DNA from: Gemmatimonadota bacterium
GTDB taxonomy: Bacteria; Gemmatimonadota; Gemmatimonadetes; Longimicrobiales; Gaopeijiaceae
DNA length: 64,000 bases
Assembly: GCA_029262115.1 (NCBI GenBank)
Contig: JAJCZZ010000073.1
Location: forward strand, 1 to 64,000
Direction of reading: 5' to 3'
Under the pieces are notes generated by a model. It made no database searches and had not been told where the DNA came from. It saw nothing but the letters and a program-made list of their open reading frames with translations. The position numbers and the translations under genes are program-made. Below are positions 1 to 7,741 of this stretch, piece after piece; the first letter of the stretch is position 1; each line of letters opens with the position of its first letter.

Positions 1-34
1 GGCGGGCCCCGGCCTCGTTTTCGTCGCCGGGGCC

Positions 35-1612
35 CTACCCAGCCCCCCCCCTTGTCCCCCGCGCGGGGGGCGCGGCGGCGCCCCCTAGGGTGCCCGCCCC
101 GCCGCCGTTGGACGAAATCCATCTGAGTTCGCCCATGGGAGCGACGGGACCGCCTCCCAGACCCGATCGCCGCGACGCCCACCCGTAGACGATGCGCGTG
201 CCGTCGGGACTCCATGTAGGCCAGCGCAGGTACCCGGCTTCCTGCGTCAGCCGCACGGGTTCGCCCGAGCCGTCGGAGCGGACCTTCCACAGGTACCCGC
301 CCCCGACGTCGGTCCACGTCACGTACGCGATCCAGCGACCATCGGGGGAGTACGCGGGATAGTGCTGCCGGACGTCGTCCCGGGTGAGCCGGCGTGGTGA
401 GCCGATCCCGGATGCCGAACGGGAGGCCGTCCACAGCGACCCTACGGCGGCGAACGCCAGGCCGGATCCGTCGGGCGCTTCGGTGGTCGAGATGAGCTGA
501 GTCACCTCGAGGGGGCCGTCGCTCACCTCGATGGGTAGGAACAGCCGCTCGCCCATCCCCAACTCGACATCCGTGTTGAAGGGGATGACCGACACGTTCT
601 TCGTGGCCACGTCCACCCGTTTGATCTTGCCACCGCCGTGGAAGACGACCGAACGGGAATCCGGCGTGAACGCGTATCCAGGAAAGACGTCGTTGGGCGC
701 GTATCCCTCCTGGTCGTCACGCTGGGTCTCGGCAACCAGCCACTCGTCCTCCTGTGTGGTCAGGTCCCGGATGCGCAGGGCGGTCCCATTTCCGGCGCGG
801 GTGGCGTAGACCAGCCAACGTCCATCGGGAGAGGCGATGGGCCGGAGGCCACCCCCCGCCCCGGCGGTCAGCACGGTCTCGTCCCCGGTGCGTCGATCGA
901 AGGCACGGATCTGGTAAGCGCCGAGATTCTCGCCGGAGTATCCTCCACCGTGCGACGCCACGTACATCGTACGTCCGTCGGGAGAGAATGCGACCCCGGT
1001 GTTGGTGGACTTGGCGTCCGGAGCGGCGGGATACAGGCGCACCCCCGATCCACCGTTCACATGGTACATCCATATGGGGACATTGGTGAGGTAGTTTTCC
1101 GCGGTAGGGTATGGCCCGAAGCGCCGGACGACCAGATACGCCCCATCCGGCGTCCACTCCGGCGACGACAGGGTGTTCTCCACCTCATTGGTGACTCTGC
1201 GCAGGCCCGTGCCGTCGGGCGAGACGACCCACAGATTGTCTGTTCCGTTCCGGTCGGAGACGAAGGCGATCACACTCCCGTCGGGAGACCACCTCGGCAT
1301 TCCGTCGATCGCCATGCCGCGTGTGAGCCGAACCGCCTGTCCGCCTTCGATGGGAAGCGTGTACAGGTCGCCGAGGAGGTCGAAGACGATGCGCCTCCCG
1401 TCAGGCGACACGTCAACCGAGATCCAGGTCCCCTCGTCCGTCGAAAAGCGGAGCGTACGCGCCGGCTCGATGGTCAACGCAGTGGCCGTGTCCGACGGCA
1501 CCGGTGTGGACTCCTGCGCGGAAGCGACGCCAGGGACGACGATGACCACCTGGCCCACGGCGACCCCCAAGGCGACCAGGTGAGGCGAGAGGCGGCGGCG
1601 ACCGTGTTGCAT
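35..1612 (-). CDS. TolB-like PD40 propeller protein, 3' end truncated or frameshifted
   Basis: Exported beta-propeller protein, probably the N-terminal half of a TolB-propeller/amidohydrolase fusion (family inference). The ATG at 1612 follows an AGGAG box with 7-base spacing and begins a signal peptide ending near VPGVASA. At least six PD40/WD40-like repeats with SPDG motifs follow (WSPDGSVIAF, FSPDGRTMY, YSPDGRWIAY, WSPDGTRIVY). After residue about 500 the propeller pattern collapses into Gly/Ala/Arg-rich sequence, exactly where the DNA becomes a string of G/C homopolymers (positions 1-110). A different frame at 2-25 reads DENEAGAR, as expected for a continuing propeller loop. The gene therefore probably runs past the window edge and the stop at 35 is an artefact or frameshift. 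It is divergent from the S9 peptidase, with 188 bases between the starts. Confidence 0.75.
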   Translation of the reverse strand: MQHGRRRLSPHLVALGVAVGQVVIVVPGVASAQESTPVPSDTATALTIEPARTLRFSTDEGTWISVDVSPDGRRIVFDLLGDLYTLPIEGGQAVRLTRGMAIDGMPRWSPDGSVIAFVSDRNGTDNLWVVSPDGTGLRRVTNEVENTLSSPEWTPDGAYLVVRRFGPYPTAENYLTNVPIWMYHVNGGSGVRLYPAAPDAKSTNTGVAFSPDGRTMYVASHGGGYSGENLGAYQIRAFDRRTGDETVLTAGAGGGLRPIASPDGRWLVYATRAGNGTALRIRDLTTQEDEWLVAETQRDDQEGYAPNDVFPGYAFTPDSRSVVFHGGGKIKRVDVATKNVSVIPFNTDVELGMGERLFLPIEVSDGPLEVTQLISTTEAPDGSGLAFAAVGSLWTASRSASGIGSPRRLTRDDVRQHYPAYSPDGRWIAYVTWTDVGGGYLWKVRSDGSGEPVRLTQEAGYLRWPTWSPDGTRIVYGWASRRSGLGGGPVAPMGELRWISSNGGGAGTLGGAAAPPARGTRGGAG

Positions 1613-1800
1613 GTAGGTACTCCTGAGGCGGCACGTGGCAACGGGGCGAACGGGCCTCACGGTCGATCTCTCCGGCCTTTGGCGCAATATCGGGTAGGTG
1701 TGGCGGCTCGACGGTCGAGGACAGCGCCTAGCGGTCAGCACTCCTCCAGCGCATCGTGTCTCCGGATCACGACACTCCTCCGTTTCAGCACGGACTCCGA

Positions 1801-4314
1801 ATGCGATCATCCATCGTCCGCCTCCTCGTGTTGGCCCTTCTGTGGGCGGCACCCCTCATCGCGCAGGAGCGGCCCGGCCCGACGGCCAACCCCGACGCGG
1901 AGGGATACATCCTCCCGCCGCCAGCGGTGCAGGAGGTGCTCACGACCGACAAGAACTACGCCGAGTTGAACTACGCCGGTCCGGGCGAGAACTACTTCCT
2001 GGTTCCTCACGTGAACGAGCTCTCGACGCTCGAGCTGATGTCCCGTGAGACGTACCGGCTGGCCGAACTGGAGCTTCGACCGGGCACGGACCGTCTCTGG
2101 CACCTCGACACGTATGGGATCGACGGCGCCCGTATCTACTCGCTGAGTGACCGACGCTTCGTGAATATCGACCTCCCGGAGGGCGCGTTCGCCAGCGACT
2201 TCACCTGGTCGGCCGACGGGAGACAGATCGCCTTTCTCGCGCACCTTCCCACGCATACGGAAGTGTGGGTGGCGGAGTCGTCGACCGGGCGCACCCGCAG
2301 CCTCAGCGACCGCAGAGTCCTCGCGACGCTTGCGACCTCCGCCGGCGGACAGGGGTCACGGCCGTCTCAGATGCTGCAGTGGACGCCGGGCGGGACGATC
2401 CTCACGCTCCTGGTCCCAGCCGGTCGGGGCGCCGAGCCCGTGAGGAATCCTGTGCCCTCCGGCCCGGTGGTTCGCAGGACACGGGACGAGGCGACACGGA
2501 CGCGCACCTATCCGAACCTGCTCGAGGACGCCCACGACGAAGATCTGTTCGAGTTCTACACGACGTCCCAGTTGGTCGAGATCGGTCCGGACGGCGTGCG
2601 CGCGATCGGCCCGCCCCGGATGTATCAGTCCATCAGCGCCAGTCCGGACGGGACGCACGTACTCACGAGTTGGCTCGAGCGCCCCTTTTCGTACATCACG
2701 AGCTATCGCGGTTTCCCGAACACCACGGCGGTGTTGGATCGCAACGGCGCGGTGGTGTCGGAGTTGGAGCACACCGCCTTGCGGGAAGGTGGCGGCGGGT
2801 CCGACGGGAATTCGGAACCGCGCGACTTCGCGTGGCGCCCGGACGGGGGCGGCCTCACATGGCTCCAGCGTGCTCCGCGCGAACCGGACGCGGACGCGAA
2901 CGCCCCTCGCCCCGACCGTGTCTTTACGGCCACGGCCCCCTTCTCGTTGGATCAGGGTCGGGTAGTGGCCAGGAGTGACGACCCGATCGACGAGGCGGCG
3001 TGGACTCTGGACGGCCGTCACATCCTCGGGCAGGTCGGTCGGGACGGAAAGCAGGCGTTGGTTCACTGGGCCCAGGGACGGCGGAACGCGGAACGTCACA
3101 TCCTGATCGACTTCCACGATACGGACGATCCCACCGATCTGCCCGGAGAGTTGATGACGCTGCGGAGCCACAACGGACTCGAATACGCAGCCCTGTCATC
3201 GAATGGCCGTGCCACCTTCATCCAAGGCGATGGCTATGGGGACGACTTCCGCCCGCAGCCGTTCGTGGACCGGGTATCGCTGTCGGACGGCGCGACCACT
3301 CGTGTGTTCGAAGGCAGCCGTGACACGTTCGACCAGCCCCTCGTGCCTCTGAACGCGGATATGACGCGGATGATCGCCAGCCGCGAGGATGTCCAGGACT
3401 TCCCGGACAGCTTTCTGTGGGAGGACGGGCGTTGGGGCGACAACCTCACCGAAAACGTGGATCCCTTCCCTGCCGTGACGGCCGCCAGGAGAATGGACTT
3501 CTCGTTCGAGCGGCGTGACGGTGTGGAGGTTCAGGGACGAGTGAGCATGCCCGTGGGTTGGCGCGAAGGAGATCCGCCTGTTCCGGCAATCTTCTGGACG
3601 TACCCGCGCGAGTACGAGGAGTCGGACGAGTACGAGAACGCCGCGATCCGGGCCCGCAACCGCAACGCGTTCACGCACATGAGCTGGCTGCGCTGGTCGG
3701 ACATCTGGCTGACGCAGGGCTACGCGCTCGTCTATCCCGACATCCCCATCATCGGAGAGAACTACAACGACACGTACATCGGCGCCCTCGTCGATGCCAT
3801 GTACGGTGCGATCCGTGCCGTGGACGGCCTCGGTGTGGTGGACGTGGACCGGATCGGGCACGGCGGTCACAGCTACGGCGCCTTCGCCACGGCGAACATC
3901 CTGGCCAACGCGCCCTTCTTCAAAGCCGGCATCGCAGGGGACGGAGCCTACAACCGCTCCCTCACGCCGGACGGCTTCCAGGCCGAGCGGCGCAGCATCT
4001 GGGAGGCACCGAGCACGTACATCGAGATGTCGCCGTTCTTCAAGGCCGACCAGATCGATACGCCTCTGCTGATGTACCACGGCGGCGACGACAACAACTC
4101 GGGCACCTTCCCAATCCAATCGCGACGGATGATTTCCGCACTGACTATTCTCGGGAAGGAGGCCGTGCTGTACGAGTACCCGTACGAATCGCACACACCG
4201 CGTGCCATCGAGAACAAGATGGACATGTGGGCCCGCTTCATCGACTGGTTCGATACGTACGTGAAGGAGCCCCGGGGGGCCGCGACGATCTCGCCGGATG
4301 CGGGAATGAACTAG
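1801..4314 (+). CDS. Secreted S9-family (prolyl oligopeptidase) serine peptidase
   Basis: Exported peptidase of the prolyl oligopeptidase / dipeptidyl aminopeptidase family, 837 residues. The ATG at 1801 starts a clean signal peptide (hydrophobic LLVLALLWAAP, cleavage near PLIA-QE); an in-frame ATG 45 bases upstream would bury it. Residues about 60-560 form a propeller-like region with SADGRQ and SPDGTH repeats. The C-terminal alpha/beta-hydrolase domain shows the whole catalytic triad: Ser691 in GGHSYGAF, Asp763 or 764 in GGDDNN, and His798 in YESHTP. It probably degrades peptides in the periplasm or outside the cell. Its stop overlaps the stop of the convergent small gene by 4 bases. Glutamyl-endopeptidase-like or acylaminoacyl-peptidase specificity cannot be separated by eye. 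Confidence 0.93.
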   Translation: MRSSIVRLLVLALLWAAPLIAQERPGPTANPDAEGYILPPPAVQEVLTTDKNYAELNYAGPGENYFLVPHVNELSTLELMSRETYRLAELELRPGTDRLWHLDTYGIDGARIYSLSDRRFVNIDLPEGAFASDFTWSADGRQIAFLAHLPTHTEVWVAESSTGRTRSLSDRRVLATLATSAGGQGSRPSQMLQWTPGGTILTLLVPAGRGAEPVRNPVPSGPVVRRTRDEATRTRTYPNLLEDAHDEDLFEFYTTSQLVEIGPDGVRAIGPPRMYQSISASPDGTHVLTSWLERPFSYITSYRGFPNTTAVLDRNGAVVSELEHTALREGGGGSDGNSEPRDFAWRPDGGGLTWLQRAPREPDADANAPRPDRVFTATAPFSLDQGRVVARSDDPIDEAAWTLDGRHILGQVGRDGKQALVHWAQGRRNAERHILIDFHDTDDPTDLPGELMTLRSHNGLEYAALSSNGRATFIQGDGYGDDFRPQPFVDRVSLSDGATTRVFEGSRDTFDQPLVPLNADMTRMIASREDVQDFPDSFLWEDGRWGDNLTENVDPFPAVTAARRMDFSFERRDGVEVQGRVSMPVGWREGDPPVPAIFWTYPREYEESDEYENAAIRARNRNAFTHMSWLRWSDIWLTQGYALVYPDIPIIGENYNDTYIGALVDAMYGAIRAVDGLGVVDVDRIGHGGHSYGAFATANILANAPFFKAGIAGDGAYNRSLTPDGFQAERRSIWEAPSTYIEMSPFFKADQIDTPLLMYHGGDDNNSGTFPIQSRRMISALTILGKEAVLYEYPYESHTPRAIENKMDMWARFIDWFDTYVKEPRGAATISPDAGMN

Positions 4315-4757
4315 TGCGTGAAGCTCGCAAGGGGCTGAAGGTTGTGGTCCAGCACCATGGCGATTTGGTACTCCCCGGCGGCGAAGTCGGGATCCCACGC
4401 GATGTAGCGGACGTCCTGACGCGCCGTTCCCAATCGGATCAGGTGAACAGTCCGCTCGAGTTGTCCCTTCTCTCCCAACTCCTGGGAGTATCTCCGGGCG
4501 GCCCGCCGGCACACGCTGCCCTCCAAGACGAAGGTGACGTCCGCTGAAGGAAGGAGGGGGATGCCGTAGTCGTCGGCCGTCTCGCGAAGCACGCCGTCTT
4601 CGGCCCTCACCAGCCTGGACGCGTAGAGGCGGATCGCCTCCGCGTCATCGTCGGCAGGACGGCAGAAGTTGGCCGGACCCGCCTGCGCGGCGGCTGGATG
4701 GGCGCACCCGAGCGCCGCAACGAGCAGTGCGGGGACCAGGATTCGGAAGGTAGTCAT
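4311..4757 (-). CDS. Small exported protein of unknown function, coupled to the upstream JAB-like lipoprotein
   Basis: About 148 residues, family not recognised. It starts with a signal peptide (ILVPALLVAALGCAHPAAAQA); the Cys could be a lipidation site, though the lipobox is not canonical. The ATG at 4757 is preferred over that at 4763 because AAGGAG lies 8 bases upstream of the former but only 2 from the latter. The upstream gene's TAA stop is part of this Shine-Dalgarno (TAAGGAG), so the two genes are almost certainly co-translated. The mature part is mixed alpha/beta with two Cys (FCRPADD and EGSVCRR) that could form a disulfide. A role as partner or inhibitor of the upstream protein is only a guess from the coupling. 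Confidence 0.7.
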   Translation of the reverse strand: MTTFRILVPALLVAALGCAHPAAAQAGPANFCRPADDDAEAIRLYASRLVRAEDGVLRETADDYGIPLLPSADVTFVLEGSVCRRAARRYSQELGEKGQLERTVHLIRLGTARQDVRYIAWDPDFAAGEYQIAMVLDHNLQPLASFTH

Positions 4758-4769
4758 GTTCATGTCTCC

Positions 4770-5735
4770 TTACCAGGCGCAATCGGGACGGTTCCATTGG
4801 AACCGGTTGGGGTTGCTGCCACGGGTGGCAGGCGGGGTGCTGGCGTCGAGTCGGAAGACCTCATCATTGTCGATGATGTACATTGGCAAGTTGGCGCCCT
4901 GATATGGGGTCTGGATGAAGTTCCAGTCCGCCAAGCTCCCGCCGCCCCTGGCCTGATTGTCGTACTGGGCGCCGGGCGGTCGGTTGCAGTTCGCCGGGAG
5001 GGGATCGCGGTGAGAGAAGGGGTGTGTATGGAAGACACCCACCACTTTCTCCCCGGGCTGAGGGGTCGGCCCGCCCGGCGACATGGAGCATGGCGTCGCT
5101 TGCGGATCCGACCGGGTCCGGAGGTCCACCTTTCCGTTGGTGTCCTCGTACATGTACCCACCGAACTCTCGACGGGCGGCCGGATTGTTGTTCGACGCGC
5201 CGGATTGCTGCAGGAAGTTCTTCAACTGCTGGCGCACCGCAGGATCGTCGAGGATCGGATCGCCGGTATTGCAGTTCGGGGTAGCGCGGACCGTGAAGAT
5301 GAGGTCGTTGAAGTCTCCATCTCCGCCGTCTTCACAGGCGACGGTCCAGGTGGGGTGTGACCCGGACACACGAACCATTCCAGGGCTGTTCGTAAATCCC
5401 GAGAAGAGCGAGAAGTCGACGGTCGTTCCGGCCGTGTAGGGGCCAGGGAACGACCACGACGTGCCGATAGCCTCCCGACATCCGTCCGTGGTCAGGGTGG
5501 ACGACGTCGGGGAGGTCACGCGGAACGTGTTGCCTTGGGCGGCGCACTCCCGTGACGACAAGGTCACTTCGAAGCCCTCTCCATCCTGCAGGGTCACTCC
5601 GGCCTGCGCCAAGGCCCACAAGAGCGGGAGAGTTCCACCGGCGGAATCGGACGGTGTAGCGGGTGTTACGGGGCCCCCTTCGGAGCAACCTCCGACCACC
5701 AGAGCGGCCGTGAACGCCGCGGTAATTCTCTGCAT
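4770..5735 (-). CDS. Lipoprotein with DUF4114-like segment and JAB/DUF4329-like domain
   Basis: 321 residues with a lipoprotein signal (VVGGC at residues 13-17). The middle carries CEDGGDGDFNDLIF, resembling the acidic DxDFNDLxF loop of DUF4114 surface modules. The C-terminal part has VGVFHTHP about 30 residues before a Ser-Leu-Ala-Asp (GGGSLADW), reminiscent of the metal-binding HxHP...SxxD pattern of JAB/MPN and DUF4329 domains, though the spacing is longer than classical JAMM. Likely a surface- or periplasm-anchored hydrolase or binding protein. It heads a two-gene operon with the small exported protein downstream; their junction is TAAGGAGACATG. Catalytic activity is not certain because only part of the JAMM signature is clear. 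Confidence 0.7.
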   Translation of the reverse strand: MQRITAAFTAALVVGGCSEGGPVTPATPSDSAGGTLPLLWALAQAGVTLQDGEGFEVTLSSRECAAQGNTFRVTSPTSSTLTTDGCREAIGTSWSFPGPYTAGTTVDFSLFSGFTNSPGMVRVSGSHPTWTVACEDGGDGDFNDLIFTVRATPNCNTGDPILDDPAVRQQLKNFLQQSGASNNNPAARREFGGYMYEDTNGKVDLRTRSDPQATPCSMSPGGPTPQPGEKVVGVFHTHPFSHRDPLPANCNRPPGAQYDNQARGGGSLADWNFIQTPYQGANLPMYIIDNDEVFRLDASTPPATRGSNPNRFQWNRPDCAW

Positions 5736-6126
5736 GGGACTCTCGCTGTTGGAAGGAAGTTCCTCTAGCGTATTCGGACCCGGGGTGGCCTAGCCGCAAT
5801 CGACTATAAGGCCTCGAATGCCGTCGGCGCAAGGATTGCGGGTAGTCCGCTACGTGCGCGCGGTCACCGTCCCGCCAAGAACGCGATGATACTGGTAGAC
5901 GGACTCGGCGACCGGTGGCCGCACTGGCGGTCCGGGCCGCCGAGACGAACCGCTACCGTGCTCAGTTGGGCACGGCTGAGCGAATGCCAAGCCGTGCTCG
6001 GCGTAGTCAGCGAAGTCGACGGAGCCGGCAACTGTTTGCCTCATCCTTTCGGACGATGGAGGGCTGTAGGCGCCTCCCTCACCTTCCGCCGGACTCTATG
6101 GAATCGGCTCGAAACGGGAGGTGGGT
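5736..6126. other. Intergenic region without a convincing gene
   Basis: Divergent intergenic stretch between the JAB-like lipoprotein and the degenerate metallo-beta-lactamase gene. Short open frames on both strands (for example 5850-6044 minus) have no start signal, conserved motif or recognisable product. It presumably holds both promoters, but no clear -35/-10 pair or palindrome was found. A GGGAGG box at 6116-6121 serves the downstream gene. Confidence 0.5.
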
Positions 6127-7719
6127 GTGGGGCGGTGGCAACGTGACGTATGGGACAGGGTGTCGGTGGGACTCCGGTGTGCGGCCGACCGCCGGAGGAC
6201 CGCGCGTGCCATTCGGGTTCTCCCGTTCCTCCTCGCCTCCGCGGCGACGCCCACGATCTCCGCCGGTCAGGAGGTGTCGAATTCCTGTGACGCTTCGTCG
6301 GTCGGTAGCGCGGCGGCGGCCGGCAGCGCCGCTCCCGCGCTTCTCCGTTCCGCACTGAACGCCATGGGCGTTCCCGATTCCGGAACGCTGCGAATGGATA
6401 CTCGCGGACGAGGACTCCAGGACTACCAGTCCGATCGGACCTACCCGCCGTTCTTCTCCGCCATGGTCGTGGCGGAGCATCTGTACGATGTAGCCACGGG
6501 CGCCGAACAGGTGGTGGAGGACGTGCTGTTTCCCCGAGGTGGCAACCGGCCGCGCACACTCGTTCTCGACCAGCGATCCACCTGGTTCTCCCGCGACGAC
6601 ACGCTCACCGAAGTCGGTGCGGCCCACCGCTTCTTCCGGCCCTACCGGGACATGAACCCATGGGCGGTGACGGCCGACTGGGCGGCGGACCCATCCGTCC
6701 GGATCATCGGAACGTGCATGTACCGGGACCATGACCGAACGGTTCTCGAGCGCACCGCGGAGGGCCGCCCGGAGCGGCTATTCCTCGACGCGGACAGCCA
6801 CGTCCCGGTCAAGCTCGAGCGGACCGTACTCACCGATACCTGGGGCCAACAGCACGAGGAAGTCCTCTGGTCCACCTGGATCGAAGCCGGGCCGACCGCC
6901 ATTGTTCCATCCGCATCGTTCGTCCTGCACGACGGACGGGTGGTTCGAGAGCGGACGGTCGGCGAAGTCACGCTGGAGGACTCCACGGAGTCGCCCGTTG
7001 CCACCCTGCCGGCGAAGGCGGAAGGTCCACCGCCCGAGAACATCCTCGGCGATGCCGACCAGATGCTCGCCGACACCGTCGGCCTGGGCAGCGGCGCGTA
7101 CCTGCTCGCGCACCCGTTCTACAACAACGTGATCGTACCGTCCGCGGACACCGTGTGGGTGCTCGACGCCACGCTCAACCAGGCACGTTCGCAGCAGGAC
7201 GCGGCATGGATCGACCGCCTGTTCGGGTCAGACCGCCCGGTTGCGGTGGTGGTTACCGACCTGGCCTGGCCGCACATCGGGGGCGTGCGCTGGTGGGTTG
7301 CCCGGGGCGCGACCGTGTTCGCGCACCCCTCGGCCGCGACGTTCCTCCGCCAGATCGTGGAGCGGCGCTGGACGCTCGAACCGGACGATCTCGAGGAACG
7401 CCGCCGTGCGGGAACACGAACTCCGTTCAGGTTCGTCGGGGTGGCGGATACCCGAGACGCCGCCGGAGGCAGGCTCCAGATCACGCATATGGGCGGCCTG
7501 AGCACCGAAGGCGCGCTCATGGTCTACGACCGGACGACCCGATTCCTTTGGGCCGGCGACTGGATCCAGTTCACCGATCGGCCGTCGCAGTATGCGGGAG
7601 AGGTCACGGGCGCCGCCGCACGGCGCGGCATCCAACCGCTCCAGGTGGGTGCCCAACACATTCCGGTGACCGAATGGGCGGACATCGCGGCGCTCAACCC
7701 CGTCCGTCCCTCGCGGTGA
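6127..7719 (+). CDS. Exported metallo-beta-lactamase-fold protein with degenerate metal site
   Basis: About 530 residues with an exported N-terminus (IRVLPFLLASAATPTISAG). GTG at 6127 is chosen because GGGAGG lies 5 bases upstream; GTG codons at 6121, 6160 and 6166 are alternatives. The C-terminal third follows the order of metallo-beta-lactamase hydrolases: DTVWVLDATLNQA strand, VAVVVTDLAWPHIGGVRWW, then ARGATVFAHPSA and a late MVYDRTTRFLWAGDW. Where an active enzyme has THxHxDHIGG, this protein has TDLAWPHIGG, so most zinc ligands are missing. It is therefore likely non-catalytic or uses other residues. The N-terminal 330 residues are not recognised. No operon partner. Confidence 0.72.
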   Translation: MGRWQRDVWDRVSVGLRCAADRRRTARAIRVLPFLLASAATPTISAGQEVSNSCDASSVGSAAAAGSAAPALLRSALNAMGVPDSGTLRMDTRGRGLQDYQSDRTYPPFFSAMVVAEHLYDVATGAEQVVEDVLFPRGGNRPRTLVLDQRSTWFSRDDTLTEVGAAHRFFRPYRDMNPWAVTADWAADPSVRIIGTCMYRDHDRTVLERTAEGRPERLFLDADSHVPVKLERTVLTDTWGQQHEEVLWSTWIEAGPTAIVPSASFVLHDGRVVRERTVGEVTLEDSTESPVATLPAKAEGPPPENILGDADQMLADTVGLGSGAYLLAHPFYNNVIVPSADTVWVLDATLNQARSQQDAAWIDRLFGSDRPVAVVVTDLAWPHIGGVRWWVARGATVFAHPSAATFLRQIVERRWTLEPDDLEERRRAGTRTPFRFVGVADTRDAAGGRLQITHMGGLSTEGALMVYDRTTRFLWAGDWIQFTDRPSQYAGEVTGAAARRGIQPLQVGAQHIPVTEWADIAALNPVRPSR

Positions 7720-7741
7720 GGATGCGCTCCGCCACGGCGGG

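Noticed and set aside
5850-6044. 64-codon minus-strand frame in the intergenic region
   Set aside because: No ribosome site or recognisable protein; not supported as a gene.
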